NCBI RefSeq assembly: GCF_019749295.1 | Contig: NZ_JACWFG010000001.1 | Coordinates: 518,604-582,603 of the forward strand | Origin: Neobacillus niacini | GTDB taxonomy: Bacteria; Bacillota; Bacilli; Bacillales; Cytobacillaceae | Direction: 5' to 3' | Length of the DNA stretch: 64,000 nucleotides | Shown: positions 7,764 to 15,250 of the stretch, piece after piece | Position numbering within the stretch: position 1 is the stretch's first letter | How the letters are laid out: every line of letters starts with the position of its first letter | Program-made: the position numbers and the translations under genes | Notes under the pieces: model-generated | The model's input: only the letters and a program-made list of their open reading frames with translations | Database searches by the model: none | What the model was told of the DNA's origin: nothing

Positions 7764-9530
7764 TTGAATCAAAGTAAAAAACTAGTTTCAAAGATCATTC
7801 CGCTCATCGCAGCGTTACTAATATTGACAGCAGGTATTACTTGGTTTATCCAAACAACGAATAAAAAAATAGAAATTCCTTTTTCTTCTGTAGAAAGGAC
7901 CATTCAAAACCAGAATGGGAAAACTGTTGCACTAACCGAGCATTCAGACGGCAGCCTTCTTCTTGAAGCGGGTAATCATAAATACGTATCTCATGTTCCT
8001 CCAAACAGCCAAATGGTGGACAAACTAGTTGAAAAATATAATATAACTTACTCATTTTCAAATAGCAGCACCTATGGAAAGTGGATCATGGCAGGTATAC
8101 TACTTGCCCTCGTTTCAACTGCTTTGGTACTTCAAAAAACTAAAGGTGGTCTTGGGCTTTCAAACTCGATGAAAAGCAGTGTTTCTCAAGCACGCCCTCT
8201 TCCTGATATTAGTTTAGAAGATGTTGGCGGAATTGGTGAAGAAATGAAGGAAGAAATCCTCCAAACACTTTCATCACTAAAAGAACCTGAGAGAGCCATT
8301 AAAATGGGGATAAAACCTCCAAAAGGTATCTTATTATATGGACCGCCAGGAACAGGTAAAACGTTATTAGCACAAGCGATTGCTCATGAATTAAATGCAG
8401 CTTTCTTTTCAGCCAGCGGGTCTGCTTTTAATGAGTTATTCGTTGGCGTCGGCGCCAGCAGGGTACGCTCTTTATTTCAGAATGCAAGAAAACAAGGCCC
8501 GGCTGTAATCTTCATTGACGAAGTAGACGCACTAGCAGGCAGAAGAAAAGCCCATGGCGGTGAAGAGGCAGAAAAAACTCTAACAGAACTCCTTGTCCAG
8601 CTTGATGGGGGGCAATCAAATGATGGAATATTATTTATTGCCGCCACGAATAGAAAAGATATGCTGGATGAAGCTTTCTTAAGACCAGGGAGAATTGACT
8701 TCACTTTCCAAGTTCCGCTTCCTGATACAAAAGGAAGAAGAGAAATTATTGATATTCATACAAAAGGAAAAGCACTAAGTGCTGAGGTTCTAGCCTCTTT
8801 AGATGAATTAGCCGAAAGTACGTCTGGCTTTTCCGGTGCAGAGCTGCAGTCGCTATTTGAAACAGCAAGCAGAATGGCTGTACGTAACGGGCAGGAAGTA
8901 TTAACAAAAGCTGACCTAGACTATGCTCTTGACCGAACTATATTAGGCAGTACTTCTCGTTCTTTACAAGATATCGACACGAAACGCCGGGTGGCTATTC
9001 ATGAAGCAGGTCATGCCATTGTTGCTTCATTAACCAAGCCAGGTTCTGTAAGAAAAGCTACCATTATCCCTCGCGGCGAAGCACTCGGTTATGTGGCACC
9101 AATTCCTAAGGAGCTGCATTTATCAACAACAAGCGATTTGCTGGATCGAATTGCAATGGTATTAGCTGGCGGCGTTGCCGAAAGAATGCTTCTTGGTGAA
9201 CATAGTATAGGGGTCAGCGGTGACGTTAAGCAAGCAAAGCAAATTATTGAACAAATGGTAGATACTGGTATGATCCAAGGCGGTTTTACCCTAACTTTTA
9301 ACAAACAGGACAAGGAAGTAAAGATGCAAGGACTGTTTGAAAAAGGGATAGAAAAAGCAGAGAATCTCATTAAGAGTCATCAGCAGCAGTATCAACATTT
9401 AGTCGATAGCTTGTTAAAAAAGGAAACTCTTGAAGGCTTTGAAGTAGAAGATATTGTATGGGGAAAGACTCCAGTAATAAGTGATGATGTTTTGCACATA
9501 AATGAAATGCATGTTACTGAGGCACAATAA
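7764..9530 (+). CDS. FtsH-like membrane AAA+ zinc metalloprotease (second FtsH type)
   Basis: 588 aa from a TTG start supported by AAGGAG at 7748-7753. Membrane helix 1 is at ~10-29 and helix 2 at ~104-123, enclosing a ~75-residue external domain. The AAA+ module has Walker A GPPGTGKT (193-200), Walker B VIFIDEVDAL (~249-258) and arginine-finger region LRPGRID. The protease has the zinc motif HEAGH (413-417) and a downstream Asp ligand in SGDVKQA (~483). It is shorter than housekeeping FtsH (~640-670 aa) and sits outside the tilS-hpt-ftsH context, so I take it to be a paralogue. Substrates are unknown. A TATAAT at 7725-7730 may be its -10 box. Confidence 0.88.
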   Translation: MNQSKKLVSKIIPLIAALLILTAGITWFIQTTNKKIEIPFSSVERTIQNQNGKTVALTEHSDGSLLLEAGNHKYVSHVPPNSQMVDKLVEKYNITYSFSNSSTYGKWIMAGILLALVSTALVLQKTKGGLGLSNSMKSSVSQARPLPDISLEDVGGIGEEMKEEILQTLSSLKEPERAIKMGIKPPKGILLYGPPGTGKTLLAQAIAHELNAAFFSASGSAFNELFVGVGASRVRSLFQNARKQGPAVIFIDEVDALAGRRKAHGGEEAEKTLTELLVQLDGGQSNDGILFIAATNRKDMLDEAFLRPGRIDFTFQVPLPDTKGRREIIDIHTKGKALSAEVLASLDELAESTSGFSGAELQSLFETASRMAVRNGQEVLTKADLDYALDRTILGSTSRSLQDIDTKRRVAIHEAGHAIVASLTKPGSVRKATIIPRGEALGYVAPIPKELHLSTTSDLLDRIAMVLAGGVAERMLLGEHSIGVSGDVKQAKQIIEQMVDTGMIQGGFTLTFNKQDKEVKMQGLFEKGIEKAENLIKSHQQQYQHLVDSLLKKETLEGFEVEDIVWGKTPVISDDVLHINEMHVTEAQ

Positions 9531-9566
9531 CTTTATGTATTCTACGTAAAGGAAGTGTATGGTAAA

Positions 9567-9974
9567 ATGATGGACTCAAAAATAGATTTTGAAGCAAAAA
9601 AGTACCAGGAAAACGCAAAGAGGTTCATTGATAATCCTAAAAAGACCGAAGGCTTATTGAAGAAGGCAATCTTAAAGGCGAGGAATAATAAAGGAACTTT
9701 AGGTGACGCATGGGAAAAGCTGCAACTATTTTTTGATTTAGTTCAAGCATATTCAAAAGGCGAATATCGAAACGTCGCACCTGCTACTATCTTGACTATT
9801 ATTGGTGCAATCTTATATTTCGTTTCTCCATTAGACGTTGTCCCTGATTTTTTGGTGGGCTTAGGCATCCTCGATGATGCAGCAGTTATCACCTTTACGC
9901 TAAAAAAATTATCAGCTGAGATTGATGAATTTAAAAAGTGGAAACATTCAAAAATAACAAACCCTCTTGACTAG
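9567..9974 (+). CDS. YkvA family (DUF1232) membrane protein
   Basis: About 135 aa. The core ILTIIGAILYFVSPLDVVPDFLVG(LG) is the signature of DUF1232/YkvA proteins: one membrane hairpin followed by DD-A-----K. The N-terminal ~60 residues are hydrophilic and helical. ATG 9567 is 11 nt from GGAAG at 9551-9555; the upstream GTG at 9555 overlaps that site. It lies 36 nt after the FtsH paralogue and is probably cotranscribed with it, so a membrane-quality-control link is possible. Function of the family is unknown. The stop codon is part of the terminator palindrome. Confidence 0.8.
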   Translation: MMDSKIDFEAKKYQENAKRFIDNPKKTEGLLKKAILKARNNKGTLGDAWEKLQLFFDLVQAYSKGEYRNVAPATILTIIGAILYFVSPLDVVPDFLVGLGILDDAAVITFTLKKLSAEIDEFKKWKHSKITNPLD

Positions 9975-9995
9975 TCAAGAGGGCTTGTTATTTTT
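9956..9995 (+). terminator. Terminator built on a 22-bp perfect palindrome
   Basis: Bases 9962-9983 are a perfect palindrome (arms CCCTCTTGACT and AGTCAAGAGGG). It is extended by AACAA/TTGTT and followed by TATTTTTG. It includes the last codons and stop of the YkvA-like gene. Confidence 0.85.
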
Positions 9996-9999
9996 GTCT

Positions 10000-10050
10000 G
10001 CTGCAGCGCCTAGGAACAACTTCATTTTCCCTGATCAAGGCGCTTCCGCT
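10000..10050. repeat. Remnant of a dispersed Bacillus intergenic repeat
   Basis: CTGCAGCGCCTAG and GATCAAGGCGCTTCCGC flank a short AT-rich middle. AGCGCCT and AGGCGCT pair. From memory these are the two ends of a palindromic intergenic repeat found in many copies in Bacillus relatives; here the middle would be deleted. Only one copy is in the window, so this rests on recollection. Confidence 0.4.
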
Positions 10051-10057
10051 TTTCGTT

Positions 10058-10189
10058 TTATCTAAAGCAAGCTGCACCAACGATGATTAATAGGATAAAT
10101 AAAACTACGATTAAAGCAAAGCCGCCGCCAAATCCAGTACCACAGCCTCCATAACCAAAGCCGCCACCGTAACCATATCCATATGGCAT
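10058..10189 (-). CDS. YjcZ family sporulation micro-protein (43 aa)
   Basis: A 43-codon frame encoding a Gly/Tyr-rich start ([15 protein letters not shown]) and then a single membrane-type helix [19 protein letters not shown]. This is the pattern of YjcZ/YhzT-type sporulation micro-proteins. GAGGGGGT precedes the ATG. A second, shorter copy lies 21 nt upstream in the same direction, so the pair is likely one transcript expressed in sporulation. The molecular role of the family is not established. Confidence 0.85.
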   Translation of the reverse strand: MPYGYGYGGGFGYGGCGTGFGGGFALIVVLFILLIIVGAACFR

Positions 10190-10210
10190 ATTTATAACCC
10201 CCTCTTTAAT

Positions 10211-10315
10211 TTAATAGTATCCTCGGCCCCAAGAAGCCCCGATAATAATTAACAAAATGAATAATACAACTAGAAGGGCAAAGCCGCCGCCATACCCGCC
10301 ATGTGAACCAGACAT
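10211..10315 (-). CDS. YjcZ family sporulation micro-protein (34 aa)
   Basis: A 34-codon frame: short Gly-rich head (MSGSHGGYGGG), hydrophobic helix [16 protein letters not shown] and a WGRGYY tail. AAAGGAGGT lies 7 nt before the ATG. It is a clear paralogue of the downstream 43-aa gene, with near-identical hydrophobic cores and divergent ends. The family is known from sporulating Bacillus; function is unknown. Confidence 0.85.
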   Translation of the reverse strand: MSGSHGGYGGGFALLVVLFILLIIIGASWGRGYY

Positions 10316-10414
10316 TTACATTACCTCCTTTTTTAATTCCATATATCCTATTCATAGGGTTAAAAATGTGCGATAGTTACATATCCAAATAACCCACTTT
10401 TCCAAAAAAAGAAT

Positions 10415-10438
10415 AAGCCCAATAATCTAATTGGGCTT
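10415..10438 (-). terminator. Terminator of coat protein gene
   Basis: AAGCCCAAT/ATTGGGCTT stem (10415-10423, 10430-10438), followed on the minus strand by a T-rich tract (ATTCTTTTTTT). Confidence 0.85.
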
Positions 10439-10863
10439 TAACACTTTGGATCTATAATCGGCAGTATACGATTTACTAATCTTGGTGATAGAGCCTGTAT
10501 TGAAGTAAAGCAGGTGAGGTCTACAATAATACAATTCATTGTAGTTCTTAACGAAAAGAAATTTTCGCAAAGATCTACTGGGCAGCCATCTATATCTATT
10601 GGCTCAAGAAGAGATAGTGTAGCGCAGCATCTCTTTTCATCTAATGCTTCTAATCTAAATACATTTGTTGTAAAGAAGTCCCCATTATTTGTCCAACCCC
10701 AAGCCTCAAATTGACATTCTCTCGTAGAGAGTATAAATGGAATCGTGTTATATCCAAATTCATCATTTATAAAACGAAAATCTTCAAAGGATAATCTCCT
10801 CTGTTCTTCCAAAAGTTGTTGAAGTTCCTGACAAACACATGTATTCTTTTGATTTTCCCCCAT
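10438..10863 (-). CDS. CotY/CotZ (ExsY)-type spore coat protein
   Basis: A 141-aa Cys-rich protein. The C-terminal TMNCIIVDLTCFTSIQAL matches the conserved end of CotY, CotZ and exosporium ExsY (known as ATCITVDLSCFCAIQCL-like). Its scattered Cys residues (CVC, CQF, RCC, CPVDLC) would support the disulfide-crosslinked crust these proteins build on the spore surface. The ATG is preceded by AAAGGAGGA. It ends at a terminator and is probably cotranscribed with or near the ATP-grasp gene upstream (24-nt gap). Expression would be expected in the mother cell under sigma-K; no promoter was assigned. Confidence 0.85.
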   Translation of the reverse strand: MGENQKNTCVCQELQQLLEEQRRLSFEDFRFINDEFGYNTIPFILSTRECQFEAWGWTNNGDFFTTNVFRLEALDEKRCCATLSLLEPIDIDGCPVDLCENFFSLRTTMNCIIVDLTCFTSIQALSPRLVNRILPIIDPKC

Positions 10864-10887
10864 AATCCAATCCTCCTTTCAATTTTA

Positions 10888-12108
10888 TTAAACTGGCTGC
10901 AAGTAAAATTGAATGTGTTGTGCACCGTTTATGGCGCACTTTTTAGCCTGATGTATTGAATCGGCTGCTGCTATTACATATCCATACCGCTGTCCCATTG
11001 AGCGAGGCGGGGTGAGAAGTTGACCATTTTCTGCCTTCGTATACACCTCTATGATTCCTGCTTGTTCTTTGGCCGTATCACAACCGGAAACTTTAAGTAA
11101 TATCCCAACAGATTTAACAATTAAATAATGTGTATAAATAGCGGTATCCCTTTTTTTTATTAATTCAGGCTGCATCCCTGCGAACAACCTAATTGTCTGT
11201 TCTGCAAGACTATAACCAAACGCCTCTTCAATCATCCGATTCATTGCACCACCAGCCATCCTCGGATTAATCTCAATTAACTTCCAACCATTATTCGTTA
11301 ATTTTATCTCTAAATGGCAAGTACCATTTCTTAACTCAAAATCCTCAATAATTGCAAAGACTGTTTCTTTTAGGCCTGGCAGTTGTTCTGCGGCCAAATC
11401 AGGACAGATAGAATAACCAGTGATAATAAAACGTTCGCCCTTTGTTACTTCCTGTTCAACAAGTGCAGCAATGGTGATGGTTGAATCATAGACAACCACT
11501 TCAACCAAATATTGTGGACCTTCTAAATATTCTTCTACTAATATAGGAAATTCAGGATTCTTTCGTTGAAGTTGTTTTACACCCTTCCTGCATTCCAAAA
11601 TATTCTTGACTAGGATGACATCCTTTGAGCCATTTGATTGTGGTGATTTGATAATTAAAGGAAATTTATCATTTAACTCATTTATATCCTGTTCAAGGGT
11701 ATCAGGGGAGCTTAGAACCCTATAATAAGGAGAATAATGCTTTCCAGATAAGAACCTTCTAGTTTGGATTTTATCGGTCATAATTTTCAAGGGTTCATAC
11801 GTAAGAGGCGTATTGCAAAGAACATTCGATAGCAAGGCAGCTAAATAAATATATTCATCTAAAAAGCTAATAAAACAGTCAACCTTTTTCCCTTCAACAA
11901 GCAGGTCATTAATCGTTAACAATATTTCGTCTGTGTCTAACATATTAATTAGTACTACCTCATCTATTTCTGTATAATCCTCCTTTTCCTCTACAAAAAT
12001 GGTGCGATTTGTAAAAAGGATGGTCTCGTAACCGAGCCTTTTTGCTGCTCTTATTCCTTCATAACTTGATCCTGATTTGTTGGTCCCTAAAAAAACGATT
12101 GAATTCAT
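10888..12108 (-). CDS. ATP-grasp ligase-type enzyme
   Basis: About 406 aa from ATG 12108, behind GGTGGG; an alternative ATG at 12135 has its site too close. An N-terminal pre-ATP-grasp fold (NSIVFLGTNKSGSS...) is followed by the ATP-grasp domain: FPLIIKSPQSNGSKDV, ILVEEYLEGPQYLVEVVV and the metal-binding ending CHLEIKLTNNGWKLIEINPR, read in parts. The arrangement fits carboxylate-amine ligases related to D-Ala-D-Ala or L-amino-acid ligases. It lies just upstream of the coat protein gene in the same direction, so a spore-associated peptide or small-molecule modification is a plausible inference. The substrate is unknown. Confidence 0.75.
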   Translation of the reverse strand: MNSIVFLGTNKSGSSYEGIRAAKRLGYETILFTNRTIFVEEKEDYTEIDEVVLINMLDTDEILLTINDLLVEGKKVDCFISFLDEYIYLAALLSNVLCNTPLTYEPLKIMTDKIQTRRFLSGKHYSPYYRVLSSPDTLEQDINELNDKFPLIIKSPQSNGSKDVILVKNILECRKGVKQLQRKNPEFPILVEEYLEGPQYLVEVVVYDSTITIAALVEQEVTKGERFIITGYSICPDLAAEQLPGLKETVFAIIEDFELRNGTCHLEIKLTNNGWKLIEINPRMAGGAMNRMIEEAFGYSLAEQTIRLFAGMQPELIKKRDTAIYTHYLIVKSVGILLKVSGCDTAKEQAGIIEVYTKAENGQLLTPPRSMGQRYGYVIAAADSIHQAKKCAINGAQHIQFYLQPV

Positions 12109-12323
12109 TTTTTTGCACCCACCAAAGATTTTCATCACCTTTTTTGTGATAGTTTACCTGTTACAATAAAATATTCTTTTTCTGGTAGTTGGTGCAGGCT
12201 AGTTCATTATGTACATACAGTTATTTGACTAATAAATTAAAAGTGTGACAGTTGCCTGTAAAAAAAATAATGGACAAGTGTTTAGAAAAACCATATCCTT
12301 GTACCCGTTTTTATCCACAAAAA

Positions 12324-12380
12324 ACCAACAACTTTTTGTTGTTGGTCAGGCTGTCGAGAACTCTCGACAGTCTTTTATTT
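12324..12380. repeat. Left double hairpin of the insertion region
   Basis: Stem 1 is ACCAACAAC/GTTGTTGGT with loop TTTTT (12324-12346). Stem 2 is CTGTCGAGA/TCTCGACAG (12351-12359, 12362-12370) followed by TCTTTTATTTT, shaped like a Rho-independent terminator that would stop outside transcription entering the element. Confidence 0.75.
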
Positions 12381-12423
12381 TGGCACATTTTTATAGAATG
12401 TTGTTTTTTGTATACAAATGGGC

Positions 12424-12550
12424 CGTTCCTTTCCGCTACAGGTGCTTGCTTTCCGCGGGGAGGAAGTCGAGCCTCCTCGACGCTGCGCGTCTGTGGGGTC
12501 TCGACTTTTCCTCTACATCCCGCAGGAGTCAAGCACCTTTCGCTCCAATC
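12424..12550 (+). repeat. Dispersed GC-rich palindromic repeat, copy A
   Basis: A long imperfect hairpin: GGTGCTTG...CAAGCACC outer pairs, CCGCGGG...CCCGCAGG, then GAGGAAGTCGAG...CTCGACTTTTCCTC, with a GC-rich apex. Its ends (CTTTCCGC and TTTCGCTCC) match copies B and C. Apparent reading frames here are by-products of the repeat. The GC content is far above the neighbourhood. Confidence 0.8.
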
Positions 12551-12679
12551 CACTCTTTACTATCAACATTGATAATGGCACCAATCTTTTAGAAAAGAGT
12601 CTTTATTTTTCAATTACTTTACTAATTCACCGCGTTAATTTTGTATAATATTATTAATATTAATAGGACTGTGGATTAA

Positions 12680-14058
12680 ATGTTTAAGCCAAAAAAAGAG
12701 ATACAAAATGAAGCGGAATTTGTATTTATTGATGATTTAGTGCCTCAAGATCACCTGTTAAGAAAGGTGGACAAATATATCGACTTTTCTTTTATTGGTG
12801 AGAAGGTCCTTCCTTTTTACTCTCAAAATAACGGGCGACCTTCGGACCCTATACAGCTCTTTAAGATGATGTTTATCGGATATTTTTATGGCATTCGTTC
12901 TGAACGACAATTAGAGCGTGAAATTCAGACGATGTGGCCTATCGATGGTTCTTAGGATTAAAGCTAAACGATCCAGTTCCCCATCATTCCACCATTAGTT
13001 GGAATCGGCGAACCCGTTTTAAGGATACAAATATATTTCAGGAGATTTTTGATGAGATTGTATTCAAAGCAATTAACCACAAGATGGTAGGTGGTAGAGT
13101 TTTATTTTCCGATTCAACACACCTTAAAGCGAATGCAAACAAACATAAATTCTCTAGAGTGGAAGTTGAAACACGCGAATACGTAGGAGAATTAAACAAA
13201 GCTATTGAGGAGGACAGGAGAGATCATGGAAAAAAGCCTTTAAAGGAAAAGGAGGAGGTGACCGAGAAAAAGGAAATACGTCTCAGCACAACTGATTCTG
13301 AATGCGGTTTTATGTCACGAGAGAATAAACAGGAAATGTTCTGTTATCTTGATCATCGGACTACCGACATGAAGTTCAACATCATAACGTTTGCGTACGT
13401 TCCACCAGGAAATGTTCATGATTCTGTCCCCTATCTTTCTCGGTTAGACCGTCAGGTCGAACGTTTTGGATTTAAAGTAGAAGCTGTCGCACTTGATTCA
13501 GGTTACCTGACAAATCCGATTTGTAAGGGACTTAATGACCACAATATTTTTGGAGTTATCGCCCACAGAAGATATCAATGAACAAAAGGGTTATTTCCTA
13601 AATGGAAGTTTACATATGATAAAGAAAGAGATTTGTATGTTTGTCCAAATGGTCAGGAGTTACAATATCGAACAACTACAAGAGAAGGTTATCGAGAATA
13701 TAAGTCAGTTCCTAAAAAGTGTACTAACTGCCCACTCCTGCCGGAGTGTACAAAATCTCAAAATAAAACAAAAGTAGTTACCAGACATGTTTGGGAGGAA
13801 CATAAGGAAAAGGTTCGACTTAACAGACTTTCAAAGTCAGGTAAAATACTATATAAATTTAGAAAAGAAAAAGTAGAGCGAAGCTTCGCAGATTCTAAAG
13901 AACTACATGGGCTTCGCTATTGTAGGTTACGGGGATTGTGAAATGCGAGTGAGCAAGTGTTACTTACAGCAGCATGTCAAAACATGAAAAAGGTTGCCAC
14001 ACACTTAGCCAGGTTTGAAAAAGTGTGTGGCAATCTCTTAGTTCATTCCCCCTGTTGA
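12680..14058 (+). pseudogene. IS1182-family transposase, disrupted
   Basis: Three frames together give one IS1182-type DDE transposase. Part 1 (12680-~12940) has FVFIDDLVPQDHLLRKVD and SDPIQLFKMMFIGYFYGIRS. After a one-base shift near 12934, part 2 has [20 protein letters not shown], the catalytic-region Asp in [16 protein letters not shown], and VALDSGYL. An in-frame TGA at 13579-13581 and a second TGA at 13939-13941 interrupt the C-terminal part (CPNGQELQYRTTTREGYREY; SFADSKELHGLRYCRLRGL; then SEQVLLTAACQNMKKVATHL). One frameshift and two stop codons make it inactive. The final stop falls in the outer arm of repeat copy B. Confidence 0.85.
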
Positions 14059-14186
14059 TTGGAGCGGAAGGTGCGAAGACTCCTGCGGGAGTCCGGGGCT
14101 GGGGAGACCCCGCAGGCGCTTAAGCGCCGAGGAGGCTCCCCGGCACGCCCGCGGAAAGCGAAGCACCTGGAGCGGAAATCAACAGG
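14051..14186 (-). repeat. Dispersed GC-rich palindromic repeat, copy B
   Basis: Inverted relative to copies A and C. Perfect 10-bp outer arms CCTGTTGATT (14051-14060) and AATCAACAGG (14177-14186). Inside are GGAGCGGAAGG, CTCCTGCGGGAG, GGGGAGACCCCGC, the apex GGCGCTTAAGCGCC and GGAGGCTCCCC, then CGCCCGCGGAAAGCG. It shares the apex and CCGCGG(G) blocks with copy C. Confidence 0.85.
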
Positions 14187-14206
14187 CCATTGGGCAGGAA
14201 GAAAAT

Positions 14207-14266
14207 AAAAATTGCCGAGAAAGATACCTTTCTCGACAATCTGACCAACAACTTTTTGTTGTTGGT
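14207..14266. repeat. Right double hairpin of the insertion region
   Basis: TTGCCGAGAAAG/CTTTCTCGACAA stem followed by TCTGACCAACAAC, T5 loop and GTTGTTGG. It is the mirror image of the left double hairpin (reverse complement of CCAACAAC...TCAG...CGAGA). In the minus direction it also ends transcription reaching from uppP. Confidence 0.7.
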
Positions 14267-14278
14267 TAATACATTTGT

Positions 14279-15112
14279 TTAAAAATACACAAGGAATATA
14301 ATAAACGCTAATAGGATTCGGTATATAGCAAATGGAACGAGCTTAATTTTATCAATAAGCTTCAAGAAAAAGCGAATAGAAATTAATGCAAAAACAAAGG
14401 CACTAATAAACCCAGCAATAAAAAATGGCAGGGCATCCACCGTCATATACTGCCAATTTTTAAGTAAAGATAGAAAGCTGGCACCCGCCATAATAGGTAC
14501 TGCCATTATAAAAGTAAAGTCTGCTGCCGCTCTATGACTCAATCCTAATAGAACGCCGCCTGAAATAGTCGAGCCGGAACGAGAGAAACCTGGCCACAAT
14601 GATAAACATTGAATGAGACCAATCGTTAGGGCTTGTTTATACGTAATTTGGTCAACCGTTTGAATCTTTGGTGTTTTTGGACCAAAGCGATCAGCAATAA
14701 TCATAAAAATAGCACCAATCACTAAACCGATTAAAACCGTTTCAGTCGAAAATAAATATTCATCTATATAGTCCTCTAGTAATACCCCAAAAATTCCAGC
14801 AGGAATTAATCCAACAATTACTTGAGTTAACTTTAAACGACCGCCACTTTGTCCAGATAGTTTATTTTTTATTCGTCCCATTCCTAAAAGATCAATAAAC
14901 CTATCTTTGAAGGTCACAACAACTGCTAATATTGAACCTAATTGAATCACTACTTTAAATGTATTTGCGCCATACTTTCCCAAAAACTTTTCTGATTGAA
15001 GCCACATATCATCTACTATAATCATATGACCGGTTGATGATACGGGGGCAAATTCTGTTAGACCCTCTACTAGCCCTAAAATAATTGCTTTAATTATCAA
15101 TAAAAACTCCAT
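14279..15112 (-). CDS. uppP: Undecaprenyl-diphosphatase
   Basis: A 277-aa integral membrane enzyme (BacA/UppP) that dephosphorylates undecaprenyl pyrophosphate to recycle the lipid carrier for wall synthesis. It also gives bacitracin tolerance. The two catalytic motifs are visible: EGLTEFAPVSSTGH (residues ~16-29) and PGFSRSGSTIS (~175-185). About seven to eight membrane segments, full family length. TAGGAGT lies ~10 nt before the ATG. It is a single gene whose 3' end abuts the right hairpin of the insertion region. Confidence 0.95.
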   Translation of the reverse strand: MEFLLIIKAIILGLVEGLTEFAPVSSTGHMIIVDDMWLQSEKFLGKYGANTFKVVIQLGSILAVVVTFKDRFIDLLGMGRIKNKLSGQSGGRLKLTQVIVGLIPAGIFGVLLEDYIDEYLFSTETVLIGLVIGAIFMIIADRFGPKTPKIQTVDQITYKQALTIGLIQCLSLWPGFSRSGSTISGGVLLGLSHRAAADFTFIMAVPIMAGASFLSLLKNWQYMTVDALPFFIAGFISAFVFALISIRFFLKLIDKIKLVPFAIYRILLAFIIFLVYF

Positions 15113-15225
15113 TTACAAAACTACTCCTAACTATATCTTCTTTAGTAATGACAAGGATAGTGCATAACTTTTTAATTGTACTCAATATCCATTGTTTTTA
15201 GCAAATACTTTTTAACATAGATAAC

Positions 15226-15248
15226 AGCGAGGCTGCGCTAGCCCCGCT
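15226..15248 (-). terminator. Terminator-like hairpin after NlpC/P60 gene
   Basis: AGCGAGGCT/AGCCCCGCT 9-bp stem (one G-T pair) directly after the stop codon of the minus-strand peptidase gene. The T-tract is weak. Confidence 0.6.
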
Positions 15249-15250
15249 GC

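Larger units (their letters stand above)
12324..14266. mobile_element. Composite insertion region: decayed IS1182-like transposase with nested inverted hairpin ends
   Basis: Both ends carry the same series in mirror order. Outermost is a hairpin of CCAACAAC/GTTGTTGG with a T5 loop (12324-12346 and 14244-14266). Next is TCAG and a CGAGA/TCTCG terminator-like hairpin (12351-12370; ~14211-14238), and then a copy of the GC-rich palindromic repeat (12424-12550; 14051-14186). The transposase pseudogene is in the centre. At ~1.94 kb this is close to the usual size of an IS1182 element. Whether the hairpins are the true IS ends or independent repeats cannot be decided from one copy, and no clear target duplication was seen. 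Confidence 0.55.

Noticed and set aside
12245-12648. Four overlapping ORFs of 76-115 aa
   Set aside because: They run through a GC-rich palindromic repeat and terminator-like hairpins, lack ribosome sites and do not look like proteins.
13579-13581. TGA as recoding or programmed readthrough in the transposase
   Set aside because: A second TGA and a frameshift in the same gene make decay the simpler explanation.
12424-14186. CRISPR-like repeated sequences
   Set aside because: The repeats are long palindromes, few, inverted and not regularly spaced; no cas genes.
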